Shown here: positions 24,494 through 34,069 of the stretch, piece by piece | Position numbering within the stretch: position 1 is the stretch's first letter | Layout of the letters: every line of letters begins with the position of its first letter | Source of the DNA: Nitrobacter sp. 62-23 | GTDB lineage: Bacteria; Pseudomonadota; Alphaproteobacteria; Rhizobiales; Xanthobacteraceae | Length of the DNA: 64,000 nucleotides | Assembly: GCF_001897285.1 (NCBI RefSeq) | Contig: NZ_MKSM01000100.1 | Coordinates: forward strand, 16,194 to 80,193 | Direction of reading: 5' to 3' | Made by a program: the position numbers and the translations under genes | The notes under the pieces: model-generated | What the model saw: only the letters and a program-made list of their open reading frames with translations | What the model was told of the DNA's origin: nothing | Database searches by the model: none

Positions 24494-26593
24494 ATGCGCC
24501 CTGCACTGCTCAATCCTCTCTTTGCATCGGTGACCAGCCTGCCGGGCGTGGGCCCGAAGCAGGACAAGCTGTTCCGGTATCTGCTGGGGCGTGACCAAAC
24601 CCCGCGCCTGATCGATCTGCTGCTTCACCTGCCCGCAAGCGTCATCGATCGCAGGGCGCGACCCAAAATCCGCGATGCCGTTCCCGGCACCGTGGTGACG
24701 CTGGAAGTGACAGTCGACCGGCATCGCCCCGCGCCGCCCGGACGCTCGCGCGCACCTCATCTGGTCTACGCCGGGGACGAGACCGGAAACGTCGTGCTGA
24801 CCTACTTCCGCGCCCAACCGGGCTACGTCGAAAAGCTGCTTCCCGTTGGAGCCCGGCGCTACGTGTCAGGCACCGCTCAGATGTTCGACGGCACCTTGCA
24901 GATCGTTCATCCCGACCGCGTTGTCGATGAAGCGGGACTGGCAAAGCTCTCCGGCATCGACCCGGTCTATCCTCTCACCGAGGGCCTAGCGCTGGGTACG
25001 TTGCGGCGCGCGATCGCGATGGCCCTGCAAAAGCTCCCTGCGCTGCCGGAATGGATCAGCCCGGAGATCCTGCGCCGCTGCAACTTCCCGCCGATGGCGG
25101 AAGCGCTGCATCGGGTTCACGTTCCCTCGGAATTGACCGATATCCTGCCGGAAGGTCCGTTCTGGTCACGCCTCGCCTTCGACGAGTTGCTTGCGGGCCA
25201 GCTTGCGCTTGCGCTGGTGCGGGCGCGGCTTCGACGGCCGGCCGGAAGCCGGCACGCCGGCGACGGGCGCCTGCGCAGCAGGATCATCGACGCGCTGCCC
25301 TATGCCCTGACCGCATCCCAACAGCAGGCGGCCGCCGCGATCAGCGACGACCTGCGGCAACCGGTGCGGATGCTGCGGCTGCTTCAGGGCGATGTCGGCT
25401 CGGGCAAGACAGTCGTCGCCCTGCTCGCCGCCGCCGCGGTGGCCGAAGCCGGCAAGCAGACCGCGCTGATGGCGCCGACCGAGATCCTCGCGCGCCAGCA
25501 TATCAAGACCATCGCGCCGCTGGCCGAACAGGCGGGCTTGCGCGTCGCGATCCTGACCGGGCGCGAGAAAGGCAAGGAGCGGCGCGAGATTACTGCGCGC
25601 CTTGCCGACGGCGACATCGACCTGCTCGTCGGCACCCACGCGCTGATTCAGGACGATGTCGCGTTCAAGGCGTTGGCGCTTGCGGTCGTCGACGAACAGC
25701 ATCGTTTCGGCGTGCGCGAGCGCCTTGCCTTGACCGCCAAGGGCGAGGCCGTGGATGTGCTGGTTTTGAGCGCGACACCGATTCCGCGCACGCTGGTTCT
25801 GACCTATTTCGGCGACATGGACGTCTCCGAACTGCGCGAGAAGCCCGCCGGCCGGCAGCCGATCGATACCCGCGCCATCCCCGACAGCCGGCTGGACGAG
25901 GTGATCGACGCGGTCGGCCGTGCCGTGAAGGCCGGAAAGCTGGTTTACTGGATATGCCCGCTGGTCGAGGAATCCGAAACCGTGAACCTCACCGATGCCG
26001 AACAACGATTTGACAGCCTTAAAACGCGCTTCGGCGGCAAGGTCGGTCTCGTCCATGGCAAGATGCGCGGGTCTGAGAAAGACCGCGTGATGGCGCAGTT
26101 CGCGGCGGCCGAAATCAATCTGCTGGTCGCGACAACGGTGGTCGAGGTCGGCGTTGACGTTCCGGCGGCGACCATCATGGTCATCGAGAACGCCGAGCGT
26201 TTCGGCCTTGCGCAACTCCACCAGCTCCGAGGACGGATCGGCCGCGGCTCCGAGTCTTCAACCTGCCTGCTGCTCTACCGCGAGCCATTGGGCGAGATGT
26301 CCGATGCACGGCTGCGGGTGATCCGGGAAACCACCGATGGCTTCCGCATCGCCGAAGAAGATCTGAAGCTGCGCGGTGAAGGCGACGTGCTCGGCACTCG
26401 CCAAAGCGGCCTGCCCGGCTATCGCATTGCGCGCTCCGATGTTCACGCGCAGCTCATCGCGCAGGCCCGCGACGAAGCCCTGCGCATCATGAAGCAGAAC
26501 CCGAAGCTGTCCGGCGCGCAGGGTGAAGCCTTGCGATGCCTGCTGTATCTGTTCGAGCGCGACGAGGCCCTGCCCCTGATCGGTGCAGGCTGA
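24494..26593 (+). CDS. recG: ATP-dependent DNA helicase RecG
   Basis: A 699-residue RecG, which regresses stalled replication forks and processes branched DNA. The N-terminal wedge domain with an OB fold includes LPGVGPKQDKLF. The helicase core shows Walker A GDVGSGKTVVALLA (about residue 300), MAPTEILARQH, VVDEQHRFGVRERL (about 400), VLSATPIPRTL, VATTVVEVGVDVPAATIMV and QLHQLRGRIGRG. The ATG at 24494 gives the usual length; an earlier in-frame start lacks support. Convergent with the DUF502 gene, only 3 bases between stops. Confidence 0.97.
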   Translation: MRPALLNPLFASVTSLPGVGPKQDKLFRYLLGRDQTPRLIDLLLHLPASVIDRRARPKIRDAVPGTVVTLEVTVDRHRPAPPGRSRAPHLVYAGDETGNVVLTYFRAQPGYVEKLLPVGARRYVSGTAQMFDGTLQIVHPDRVVDEAGLAKLSGIDPVYPLTEGLALGTLRRAIAMALQKLPALPEWISPEILRRCNFPPMAEALHRVHVPSELTDILPEGPFWSRLAFDELLAGQLALALVRARLRRPAGSRHAGDGRLRSRIIDALPYALTASQQQAAAAISDDLRQPVRMLRLLQGDVGSGKTVVALLAAAAVAEAGKQTALMAPTEILARQHIKTIAPLAEQAGLRVAILTGREKGKERREITARLADGDIDLLVGTHALIQDDVAFKALALAVVDEQHRFGVRERLALTAKGEAVDVLVLSATPIPRTLVLTYFGDMDVSELREKPAGRQPIDTRAIPDSRLDEVIDAVGRAVKAGKLVYWICPLVEESETVNLTDAEQRFDSLKTRFGGKVGLVHGKMRGSEKDRVMAQFAAAEINLLVATTVVEVGVDVPAATIMVIENAERFGLAQLHQLRGRIGRGSESSTCLLLYREPLGEMSDARLRVIRETTDGFRIAEEDLKLRGEGDVLGTRQSGLPGYRIARSDVHAQLIAQARDEALRIMKQNPKLSGAQGEALRCLLYLFERDEALPLIGAG

Positions 26594-26596
26594 ACG

Positions 26597-27367
26597 TCAG
26601 TCGACCTTTGCAGTCTCGGGAGTAAGGGCGGAATCATTCGCCGCGCGGGTCGCATTGGCCGCGTCCGCAAGAGCCGCGAGCTTCTTCTGCTGATCGGAGT
26701 TCGGTTGAACGACGCCCGCAGACATGATGAGGGTTGCCGCCTCCTCCGTGCTCATGTCGACCTCGACCACCTTGCTCTTCGGTACGTAAAAGAAGAATCC
26801 TGTGGTCGGGTTGGGCGCACAGGGCAGGAAGACCGAAATGTGCTCCTCCTGACCCGGAAGTCGCGCGGCGACATTCGCGCTCGGGACCTGCGAAATAAGG
26901 ACGATCGACCACATCCCGGGCGACGGAAATTCGACCAGGCCGACCTTGCGCAGGCTCGATCCGGATCCGGAAAAAAGCGTCTCGAAAACCTGCTTGAGTC
27001 CGCGGTAGATCGCCCGCACCACCGGCATCCGGCCGAGAATCTTTTCGCCAAAATCGACAAGCGTCCGGCCGATCAGATTGGCCGTGAGGAAGCCGAGCAT
27101 CGTCAGCGCGAATACCGCGACGATCAAACCCGATCCCGGCACTCCGAAAGGCAGGTACGTTTCCGGCCGATACGTAATGGGGACGAACGGCCGCACCAGA
27201 TTGTCGACCCAGTTCACGAACCACCAGGTCAAATAAAGCGTTATCGCGACCGGGCCTGCGACAATCAGACCGGTCAGAAAGTAATTCCGGAATCGCGCGA
27301 TGACGCCGCGGGGCACCTCCTGGGGAGGGTCGCCTGGGGCGCCGCTCGAAGAATTGTCACGGGTCAT
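26597..27367 (-). CDS. DUF502 integral membrane protein
   Basis: A 256-residue protein of the DUF502 family. Two membrane segments are visible (FLTGLIVAGPVAITLYLTWWFVNW and SGLIVAVFALTMLGFLTANLIG). Family marks are PFGVPGSGL, GRMPVVRAIYRGLKQVFETLF and FLPCAPNPTTGFFFYVPKSKV. The C-terminal 45 residues are Ala-rich and likely flexible. The function is unknown. The stop almost touches that of recG. Confidence 0.9.
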   Translation of the reverse strand: MTRDNSSSGAPGDPPQEVPRGVIARFRNYFLTGLIVAGPVAITLYLTWWFVNWVDNLVRPFVPITYRPETYLPFGVPGSGLIVAVFALTMLGFLTANLIGRTLVDFGEKILGRMPVVRAIYRGLKQVFETLFSGSGSSLRKVGLVEFPSPGMWSIVLISQVPSANVAARLPGQEEHISVFLPCAPNPTTGFFFYVPKSKVVEVDMSTEEAATLIMSAGVVQPNSDQQKKLAALADAANATRAANDSALTPETAKVD

Positions 27368-27467
27368 CGTGGTTCCAGATCAAGGGGTCCAAAAGGGCAG
27401 TATCTGCTCATATAGGCATTCCAGCAGACTTTGCATGCGGCGCGTTGGACCGCGGCGCTCCCCAGTC

Positions 27468-29294
27468 TTATTCGACTGTGACGGATTTTGCCAGATTGCG
27501 TGGCTGGTCGACGTCGGTGCCCATGACGACAGCGGTATGGTAGGCCAGCAACTGCACCGGAACCGCATAGATCAGAGGTGCAAACATCGCTGCCATGTCG
27601 GGCAGGATAATCGTCACCAGCGACTTGACGGCCGCCTCGGCGGCCCCCTTTGCGTCGGTCATGAGAATGATGTTGCCGCCGCGCGCCGCCACCTCCTGCA
27701 TGTTGGACACGGTCTTTTCGAAAACGCGATCGTAGGGAGCGATCACCACCACCGGCATGTTCTCGTCGATCAGCGCGATCGGTCCATGCTTGAGTTCGCC
27801 GGCGGCGTAGCCTTCCGCATGGATATAGGAAATCTCCTTGAGCTTGAGCGCGCCCTCCAGGGCAAGAGGATAGCTGGTGCCTCGTCCGAGATACAGAACA
27901 TCCCTCGTTTTGGCGATGTCGCGCGCGAGCTTCTCGATCTGCGGTTCGGTGGCCAGCGCTTCCGACATCAGCCGCGGAACCTCGATCAGGCCGTGCACGA
28001 GCCTGGCCTCGTCTTCCCCAGATAACTCGCCCCGCGCCTTGCCTGCGGCGATCGCGAGCGCCGCAAGCACCATCAACTGGCAGGTGAAAGCCTTGGTCGA
28101 AGCGACGCCGATCTCCGGCCCCGCCAGGGTCTGCAACATCCTCTCGCTCTCGCGCGCGATCGTCGACGTCGTGACGTTGACGACCGAGAGCGTGTGCAAT
28201 CCCTGCTCCTTCGCGTAACGAAGCGCCGCGAGCGTGTCGGCGGTCTCGCCGGATTGCGAAATGAAGATGGCGAGATCGCCCTTGCCGAGCGGAGCCTCAC
28301 GGTAGCGAAATTCCGATGCGATATCGATGTCGACGGACAGCCGGGCCAGACGCTCAAGCCAGTATTTGCCGATGTAACCGGCGTAGTTTGCGGTCCCGCA
28401 AGCCACGATCGAGACCCGCCTGATCTCACGAAAATCGAACGGGAGATCGGTCGGAAGCAACACGCGCTCCGTCGCCATGTCGACATAACGGGCAAGCGTA
28501 TGCCCGACGACTTCGGGCTGTTCGTGGATTTCCTTGGCCATGAAGTGACGAAAGTTGGCCTTGTCCACCAGGGAGGTCGAGGCGCTGTGCTTGACGCGCT
28601 CGCGCTGAACGACGGCGTTCCGGTGGTCGTAGACGGTTGCACCCTGGCGGGTCAAAATCGCCCAGTCGCCGTCTTCGAGATAGCTGATCGTATCGGTGAA
28701 CGGCCCGAGCGCGATGGCGTCCGATCCCAGATACATTTCGCCCTCGCCATAGCCGATAGCCAGCGGCGGTCCGTTACGCGCGCCGATCAGAATGTTATCA
28801 TCGCACGCGAAAATAAAGCCGAGGGCGAAGGCGCCGCGAAGCCGCGACAGCGTGGCTTTGACCGCTTCGACAGGATCGAGGCCAGCGGCGAGATAGCCGT
28901 CGACGAGATGCAGGACCGTTTCGGTATCGGTTTCGGTCTGGAAGACCGCTCCTTTTTTTTGAAGCTCGTCGCGAAGCTCGCGGAAATTTTCGATGATGCC
29001 GTTGTGGACGACCGCCACGCGCTCGGTCGCATGCGGGTGAGCGTTGTTCTCGGTCGGCTTGCCGTGCGTTGCCCAGCGCGTATGTCCGATCCCGACGTGT
29101 CCCGCCAGCGGGTCAGCCCGCAGGCGCGCTTCCAGATTCCGCAGCTTGCCCTCGGCGCGACGGCGCGCCAGAAGCGTTCCCTCCAGTGTCGCGATGCCGG
29201 CGGAATCGTAACCGCGGTATTCGAGGCGCTTCAACGAATCGATCAACTGATCCGCGACGGGACCGCATCCCAGAATTCCGACAATGCCGCACAT
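27468..29294 (-). CDS. glmS: Glutamine-fructose-6-phosphate aminotransferase (isomerizing) GlmS
   Basis: A 608-residue GlmS, which makes glucosamine-6-phosphate from fructose-6-phosphate and glutamine, the first step to UDP-GlcNAc for peptidoglycan and lipid A. The N-terminal amidotransferase begins MCGIVGILGCG, with the catalytic Cys after Met removal, and includes IGHTRWATHGKPTENNAHPH. Two SIS isomerase domains follow (CGTANYAGYIGKYWLE; LGRGTSYPLALEGALKLKEISYIHAE), and the end is the canonical DQPRNLAKSVTVE. The ATG at 29294 is chosen because Cys must be second. glmU, often its neighbour in this group, is not seen here. Confidence 0.98.
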   Translation of the reverse strand: MCGIVGILGCGPVADQLIDSLKRLEYRGYDSAGIATLEGTLLARRRAEGKLRNLEARLRADPLAGHVGIGHTRWATHGKPTENNAHPHATERVAVVHNGIIENFRELRDELQKKGAVFQTETDTETVLHLVDGYLAAGLDPVEAVKATLSRLRGAFALGFIFACDDNILIGARNGPPLAIGYGEGEMYLGSDAIALGPFTDTISYLEDGDWAILTRQGATVYDHRNAVVQRERVKHSASTSLVDKANFRHFMAKEIHEQPEVVGHTLARYVDMATERVLLPTDLPFDFREIRRVSIVACGTANYAGYIGKYWLERLARLSVDIDIASEFRYREAPLGKGDLAIFISQSGETADTLAALRYAKEQGLHTLSVVNVTTSTIARESERMLQTLAGPEIGVASTKAFTCQLMVLAALAIAAGKARGELSGEDEARLVHGLIEVPRLMSEALATEPQIEKLARDIAKTRDVLYLGRGTSYPLALEGALKLKEISYIHAEGYAAGELKHGPIALIDENMPVVVIAPYDRVFEKTVSNMQEVAARGGNIILMTDAKGAAEAAVKSLVTIILPDMAAMFAPLIYAVPVQLLAYHTAVVMGTDVDQPRNLAKSVTVE

Positions 29295-29703
29295 GCGGAT
29301 CAATTTCTCCAATCGCAGAAAAAACTACAAAAACTGTCCGTGTCCTCTTAACGAATACCCCGGAGCGCAAGGAAACAATAATTATTGCCGATTGCGACAG
29401 GGTTAAATCGATCCGATCGCAAATCGTCGCGCCGGCCTTCAGCATTCATCCCGCGAGTTTCTTCACCGCGATCGGGACTCGCGCCGCGATGGCGATCCGC
29501 CGCCGGTTAACCACCCGTCAACCTTTGACGACCGCGCCCGCGTTCGACGATCGGTGGTAAAGCTCCGCGCCGCAGGTTCCCGGTGTCCCCAGTGCTGAGG
29601 ATCGCTTTGACCGGCGATCGATGCAATTTTAGTGATTCCCGCAACGAGAGCCCAAGCCCTTTCTGGCACTGTGTGCGCAAGAAACAAAAAAAGTGAGGCG
29701 CGC
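29295..29703. other. Spacer upstream of glmS
   Basis: About 400 bases without a gene. It must contain the glmS promoter (minus strand) and the promoter of the small plus-strand gene at 29704. No riboswitch, ribozyme or palindrome was recognised. Confidence 0.3.
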
Positions 29704-29928
29704 ATGAGTGAAGCCGAGTTTGAACGGATGCTGAACGCGGTGAGCGCCGCGATTGCTCCGCGCATCGAAGAGGCCGTGCCGAAGGACTCGCCGGAATTCG
29801 ACGACCTCCATTTCGACGACCTGCATTTCGGCGAGCCGCCAAAGGCCGCCAATGACAACGCCGCCAATGACAACGCTGTCACCTGGCCGTTTTTCCCTTT
29901 CCCGGATGGATGGAACGGCGCCTGCTGA
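29704..29928 (+). CDS. Hypothetical 74-aa protein with internal tandem repeats
   Basis: Not recognised. The frame MSEAEFERMLNAVSAAIAPR begins with an amphipathic helix. The middle carries two near-perfect short duplications: DDLHF twice (FDDLHFDDLHFGE) and AANDN twice (KAANDNAANDNAV), encoded by repeated 15-base units. The end is aromatic (TWPFFPFPDGWNGAC). A weak ribosome site (GTGAGG) precedes the ATG at 29704. It is small and soluble; an AANDN-type segment near the end of short proteins recurs in Rhizobiales (from memory). Confidence 0.5.
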   Translation: MSEAEFERMLNAVSAAIAPRIEEAVPKDSPEFDDLHFDDLHFGEPPKAANDNAANDNAVTWPFFPFPDGWNGAC

Positions 29929-30010
29929 ATGATGCGGCAAGCCGCATGAAGGCTCGCGAACCGGTTTTGCATTTCATCAAATAATCAACCTAAGCCATTG
30001 ATTATGTTGA

Positions 30011-30084
30011 TGGAGGCCACGTCCGGAATTGAACCGGAGTACACGGTTTTGCAGACCGTTGCGTAACCACTCCGCCACGTGGCC
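30011..30084 (-). tRNA. tRNA-Cys (GCA)
   Basis: Full cloverleaf on the minus strand: acceptor GGCCACG pairs with CGTGGCC, the anticodon loop is CTGCAAA with GCA in the centre, the T-arm is GGTTCAATTCC, and CCA is encoded at the 3' end (30013-30011). 74 bases. Confidence 0.96.
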
Positions 30085-30181
30085 CCTTGAATCCGGATCA
30101 ATATAGAGCATCAGCTAGTTAGGCAACCTTGCTCAGACTGGTTCAATGTAAATTCTGAAATTGCGTTTCTGAAGCGGCCGT

Positions 30182-30919
30182 TCAGACCCGCTTGCGGCGG
30201 CGGTAATCCCTCTTCGGTTTCGGCCGGGGCGCAAGTTCGGGCGTCGTCGCCTGGACTTCGCGATATTTCGCCAGCATCCGCTCGAAACTCGCGAGCAAAG
30301 TCGTCTCGATGTCCGGGCGATTTTCCAAACCAGCAAGCATCATCGCTGCCGCCTCGATCGTGGCGAGTCCATCCCGGCGAGGCTCCTTGCGAAGCTTGCC
30401 GTAGCGCGAAGGCTGGCGCGGTCCCAGAATGATGCGCTGGCATTTGAGCATCCACGCGTTGCGCCACCACAGCGCCTTGGCCTGGCTCCAGGTGCCGTCC
30501 AGCAGCACCAAGCCCTCGATATCGGCGAGAATACCGCGTTGATCCTCTTCCATCTCGCCCTTGCGATCGATCGCCACGATGGCGCGGTTGGCGCCGAAAG
30601 AATCGGCCTTGGCCGAACCGAGATAAAGCACCGCCCAGCGGGAGGGGTCATCCACCGGCCGGCCGAGCGCCTTCGACAGGCTCGGCCACGACAACCCGAT
30701 TTTCAGGACGGCATCCCGGAAATGGAGCGCCGTCAGCCGGGCGGTGCCGAGCGCCCTGTCCTGCTCTTGCGGATGCTGCAGTATCAAGAGCGACGTCCTG
30801 TTGCGGACCGGCTCGACACTGTCGCAAATGCAGAGCGCCAACGGCTTGCGACACCGCGGACAATCCTCGACTGTCTCTGGACTTTTGTCGGCGGCAGCTT
30901 GCGCGGCGTTTTTGGACAT
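30182..30919 (-). CDS. tapT: tRNA-uridine aminocarboxypropyltransferase, DTW-domain protein
   Basis: A 245-residue DTW-domain protein. This family adds an aminocarboxypropyl group from S-adenosylmethionine to a tRNA uridine (acp3U). A zinc-ribbon-like start CPRCRKPLALCICD, then LLILQHPQEQDRALGTARL, and the DTW-type motif as LLDGTWSQAKALWWRN with NAWMLKCQRIILGPRQPSRY are all present. The C-terminal tail is very basic (KPKRDYRRRKRV), suited to RNA binding. It lies 54 bases after the RND permease gene on the same strand and next to tRNA-Cys. Confidence 0.87.
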   Translation of the reverse strand: MSKNAAQAAADKSPETVEDCPRCRKPLALCICDSVEPVRNRTSLLILQHPQEQDRALGTARLTALHFRDAVLKIGLSWPSLSKALGRPVDDPSRWAVLYLGSAKADSFGANRAIVAIDRKGEMEEDQRGILADIEGLVLLDGTWSQAKALWWRNAWMLKCQRIILGPRQPSRYGKLRKEPRRDGLATIEAAAMMLAGLENRPDIETTLLASFERMLAKYREVQATTPELAPRPKPKRDYRRRKRV

Positions 30920-30973
30920 GGCCCGCTATACGACGCACTCGTTCCTCCGGCAAGGAAGCCGGTCGCTTTTCGC

Positions 30974-33900
30974 CTATTCGGCCGGCGCGACAGCCGGAGC
31001 CACCTCGCCTCGCCGCCGCAACCGGTCGATCAGGAGATAGATTACGGGCGTCGTATAAAGCGTCAGGATCTGCGAAACGAGCAGTCCGCCAATGATGGTG
31101 ATGCCGAGCGGACGGCGCAGTTCCGTTCCCGGCCCTGTCGCGAGCACCAGCGGCACCGCGGCGAAAATTGCGGCCATGGTGGTCATGAGAATGGGCCGGA
31201 AGCGCACACTGCATGCCTCGAAGATGGCGTCCGCGGACGACAGACCGCGATGGCGTTCGGCATCAAGCGCAAAGTCGACGATCATGATGCCGTTTTTCTT
31301 GACGATGCCGATGAGAAGAATGATTCCGACGAATGCGATGATCGTCAACGATGTGTTGGTGATCTGCAACGCCAGCAGCGCACCAAGGCCCGCGGAAGGC
31401 AACGTCGAGATGATGGTGAGCGGGTGCGCGAGGCTTTCGTAAAGCACGCCAAGAACAATATAGACCGCGACGAATGCGCCCAGGATCAGCAGCGGCTGCC
31501 GTCCCGACGTCTTGCGGAAATCGGCGGCGTTGCCCTGGAAACTTCCGCGGATGCCCTCGGGCATGTGCAATTCATCGACCGCGCGTTGAATATTGGCCGT
31601 CGCATCGTCCAGCTCCACTCCCGGCAGCGTATTGAAGGATACTGTCGTCGATGGGAACGACTGGGAATGATAGACGGCTAGCGGAGAGAGATCGCGCCGA
31701 TATTGGACGACGGCCGATAGCGGTATCTGCACTCCATTGGCTCCCGCAACGAAGATGCGTTCAAGGTTGGACGGGTCCTGCTGAAATTGCGGATTGATTT
31801 CGAGAATGACCTGATACTGATTGCGCTGGGTGTAGACCGTCGAAATCTGCCGCTGCGAAAAGGCGTTGTTGAGCGCGTTATCGATGTCCTGAACCTTGAC
31901 GCCAAGGCTGGACGCCTTCTGCCGGTCGATCGACAAGGTCAGTTGCAGGCCGCCCGACTCGCGGTCGCTGGAAACGTCCGTGATGCCTTCCACCGTCTCC
32001 ATGCGCTTGGCGACAACAGGGGCCCACTTCTGCAGCAAGTCGAGATCGGTGCTGGTGAGCGTGTACTGGTAGTTGGAATCGCTCTGGCGGCCGCCGCTGC
32101 GAATGTCCTGCGCGGCGAACATGAAGAGCTTGATGCCCGGCACATTCTCGAGATTTCGGCGCATCCGGTCGATAACCTGCTGGGTCGGCAGCCCACCCCG
32201 TTCGGCCGGCGGCTTCAGCGTGATAAACATGAACCCGCGATTTGCGCCTCCATGCATGCCGCCGCCGATCGAGGAGCCGATCCCCTTCACCGCAGGATCC
32301 GCCATCACGATGTCCATGACGCGCTGTTGAAGCCCGAGCATGGACTGAAAGGAAACGTCGGCCGACGCGCGCGTCGAACCGATCACGAAGCCGCTGTCGT
32401 CGATCGGAAAATAGCCCTTCGGCGTCTTGATATACAGCGTTACCGTCAAAGCGATCGTCGCAAAAAACACCAGCAGCGTCAGGATGGGAAAATTGAGCAC
32501 GACGCGCAGCGTCCGCGCGTAGAACGCCACGATCCGCGACAGCAGACCTTCGACCAGCCGATCGAAGCGGGTCGCATCGGGCGACATTCCATGTTTGATG
32601 TAGTGCGCGCAGATCATCGGCGTCACCGTCAAAGACACGATGGTCGACACCACGATCGCAAATGTGAGGGTCAGCGAGAACTCCCGCAGCAAACGGCCGA
32701 CCACGCCGTCCATGAAGATGAGCGGCGTGAACGCGGCGACCAGCGACAGGCTGATCGACAACACCGTAAAGCCGATCTGCCGTGCTCCTTCGAGCGCCGC
32801 CTGGTAAGGGGGCAACCCCTGCTCGAGGTTGCGATACATGTTCTCGATCATGACGATGGCATCATCGACCACGAAGCCGACTGAAATGGCCAGCGCCATC
32901 AGCGACAGATTGTCGATGGAGAAGCCCGCCAGCCACATCCCGGCGCATGTCCCCGCCAAAGCCAGTGGAACCGACACACCGGCCGCGACGGTCGGCGTCA
33001 TGCGGCGGAGAAACCCATAAACCACCACCATCACCAGAAAAACCGTCGCCAGCAGCGTCCACTGCATGTCGTCGACGCTTGCCCGGATCGAGCCGGTCCG
33101 GTCAACGATGGTCGATATCTCGACGCCGGCCGGAATCCACTGCTTGAGTCCCGGGAGCATCGCCTTCACGCGATCGACCGTGTCGATGACGTTGGCGTCG
33201 CCCTGCTTGGTGATCTGGATCAGCACCGCCGGCTGCTTGTTGAACCACGCCATCGAGCGGCTGTTGCGCGTGGCGTCCTTGACGTCGGCCACGTCCGACA
33301 GCCGGACAAAATTCCCTCCCGAGCTTTTGATGACGATGTCGCGAAATTCGGCCGCCGTTCGCATCTGCCGGTTGGTCGACAGCGTCTCGCTCAGGCGGCC
33401 GCCATTGAATATGCCGACCGGCCCGAGCGGATTGGCGTTCACGATCGCGGTCCGGACATCGTCGGTGGCGATGCCCGCATTCGAGAGCGCCACGGGGTTG
33501 AGCGCGATGCGGACGGCCGGCTGGTCCGCGCCGCTCACCGAAACCTCGCCGACGCCCGGAACCTGCGAGATGCGCTGCACGATCACGGTATCGGCGACAT
33601 CGTAGATCGCGCTGGTCGACATCGTCTTTGAGGTCAGGGCCAGGACAAAGACCGGCGCCGCGGCGGGATTGGCCTTGCGGAATGTCGGCAGCGTCGGCAG
33701 GTCGCTCGGCAAATCCGCAAGCGATGCGTTGATCGCCGCCTGTACGTCACGCGCGGCGTGGTCGATGTTCCGTCCGATCGCGAACTGCAACTGGATGCTG
33801 GTGGAGCCAAGCGTGCTCGAGGACGTGATTTGGTCGATGCCCGCGATCTCGCCGAGCCGGCGCTCCAGCGGCGCGGCGACGGTGGCCGCCATGACCGAGG

Positions 33901-34069
33901 GGTCCGCCCCCGGCCGGCTGGCCGACACCCTGATCATCGGGAAGTCGACGTTCGGCACCGAGGCCACCGGAAGAAACCCGTAAGCAACCAAGCCGATCAG
34001 AAACAGTCCGATCGCCAGGAGCGTGGTGCCGACCGGCCTTCGGATGAATGGCTCGGAAATCGAGACCAC
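30974..34069 (-). CDS. mdtC: RND multidrug efflux permease, MdtC-like
   Basis: A 1031-residue inner-membrane RND pump. The start is a GTG that overlaps the TAG of the upstream permease (coupled translation); the longer open frame upstream runs inside that gene. MdtC/HAE1 features: SEPFIRRPVGTTLLAIGLFL, NVDFPMIRVSASRPGADP, the proton-relay aspartates in VGFVVDDAIVMIENMYRNLE, and the second-half PLTIISTLPSAGLGALL and IGIVKKNGIMIVDFALDAER. Together with MdtB it would form the hetero-trimer that expels drugs, metals or bile-salt-like compounds using the proton gradient. Confidence 0.92.
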   Translation of the reverse strand: MVSISEPFIRRPVGTTLLAIGLFLIGLVAYGFLPVASVPNVDFPMIRVSASRPGADPSVMAATVAAPLERRLGEIAGIDQITSSSTLGSTSIQLQFAIGRNIDHAARDVQAAINASLADLPSDLPTLPTFRKANPAAAPVFVLALTSKTMSTSAIYDVADTVIVQRISQVPGVGEVSVSGADQPAVRIALNPVALSNAGIATDDVRTAIVNANPLGPVGIFNGGRLSETLSTNRQMRTAAEFRDIVIKSSGGNFVRLSDVADVKDATRNSRSMAWFNKQPAVLIQITKQGDANVIDTVDRVKAMLPGLKQWIPAGVEISTIVDRTGSIRASVDDMQWTLLATVFLVMVVVYGFLRRMTPTVAAGVSVPLALAGTCAGMWLAGFSIDNLSLMALAISVGFVVDDAIVMIENMYRNLEQGLPPYQAALEGARQIGFTVLSISLSLVAAFTPLIFMDGVVGRLLREFSLTLTFAIVVSTIVSLTVTPMICAHYIKHGMSPDATRFDRLVEGLLSRIVAFYARTLRVVLNFPILTLLVFFATIALTVTLYIKTPKGYFPIDDSGFVIGSTRASADVSFQSMLGLQQRVMDIVMADPAVKGIGSSIGGGMHGGANRGFMFITLKPPAERGGLPTQQVIDRMRRNLENVPGIKLFMFAAQDIRSGGRQSDSNYQYTLTSTDLDLLQKWAPVVAKRMETVEGITDVSSDRESGGLQLTLSIDRQKASSLGVKVQDIDNALNNAFSQRQISTVYTQRNQYQVILEINPQFQQDPSNLERIFVAGANGVQIPLSAVVQYRRDLSPLAVYHSQSFPSTTVSFNTLPGVELDDATANIQRAVDELHMPEGIRGSFQGNAADFRKTSGRQPLLILGAFVAVYIVLGVLYESLAHPLTIISTLPSAGLGALLALQITNTSLTIIAFVGIILLIGIVKKNGIMIVDFALDAERHRGLSSADAIFEACSVRFRPILMTTMAAIFAAVPLVLATGPGTELRRPLGITIIGGLLVSQILTLYTTPVIYLLIDRLRRRGEVAPAVAPAE

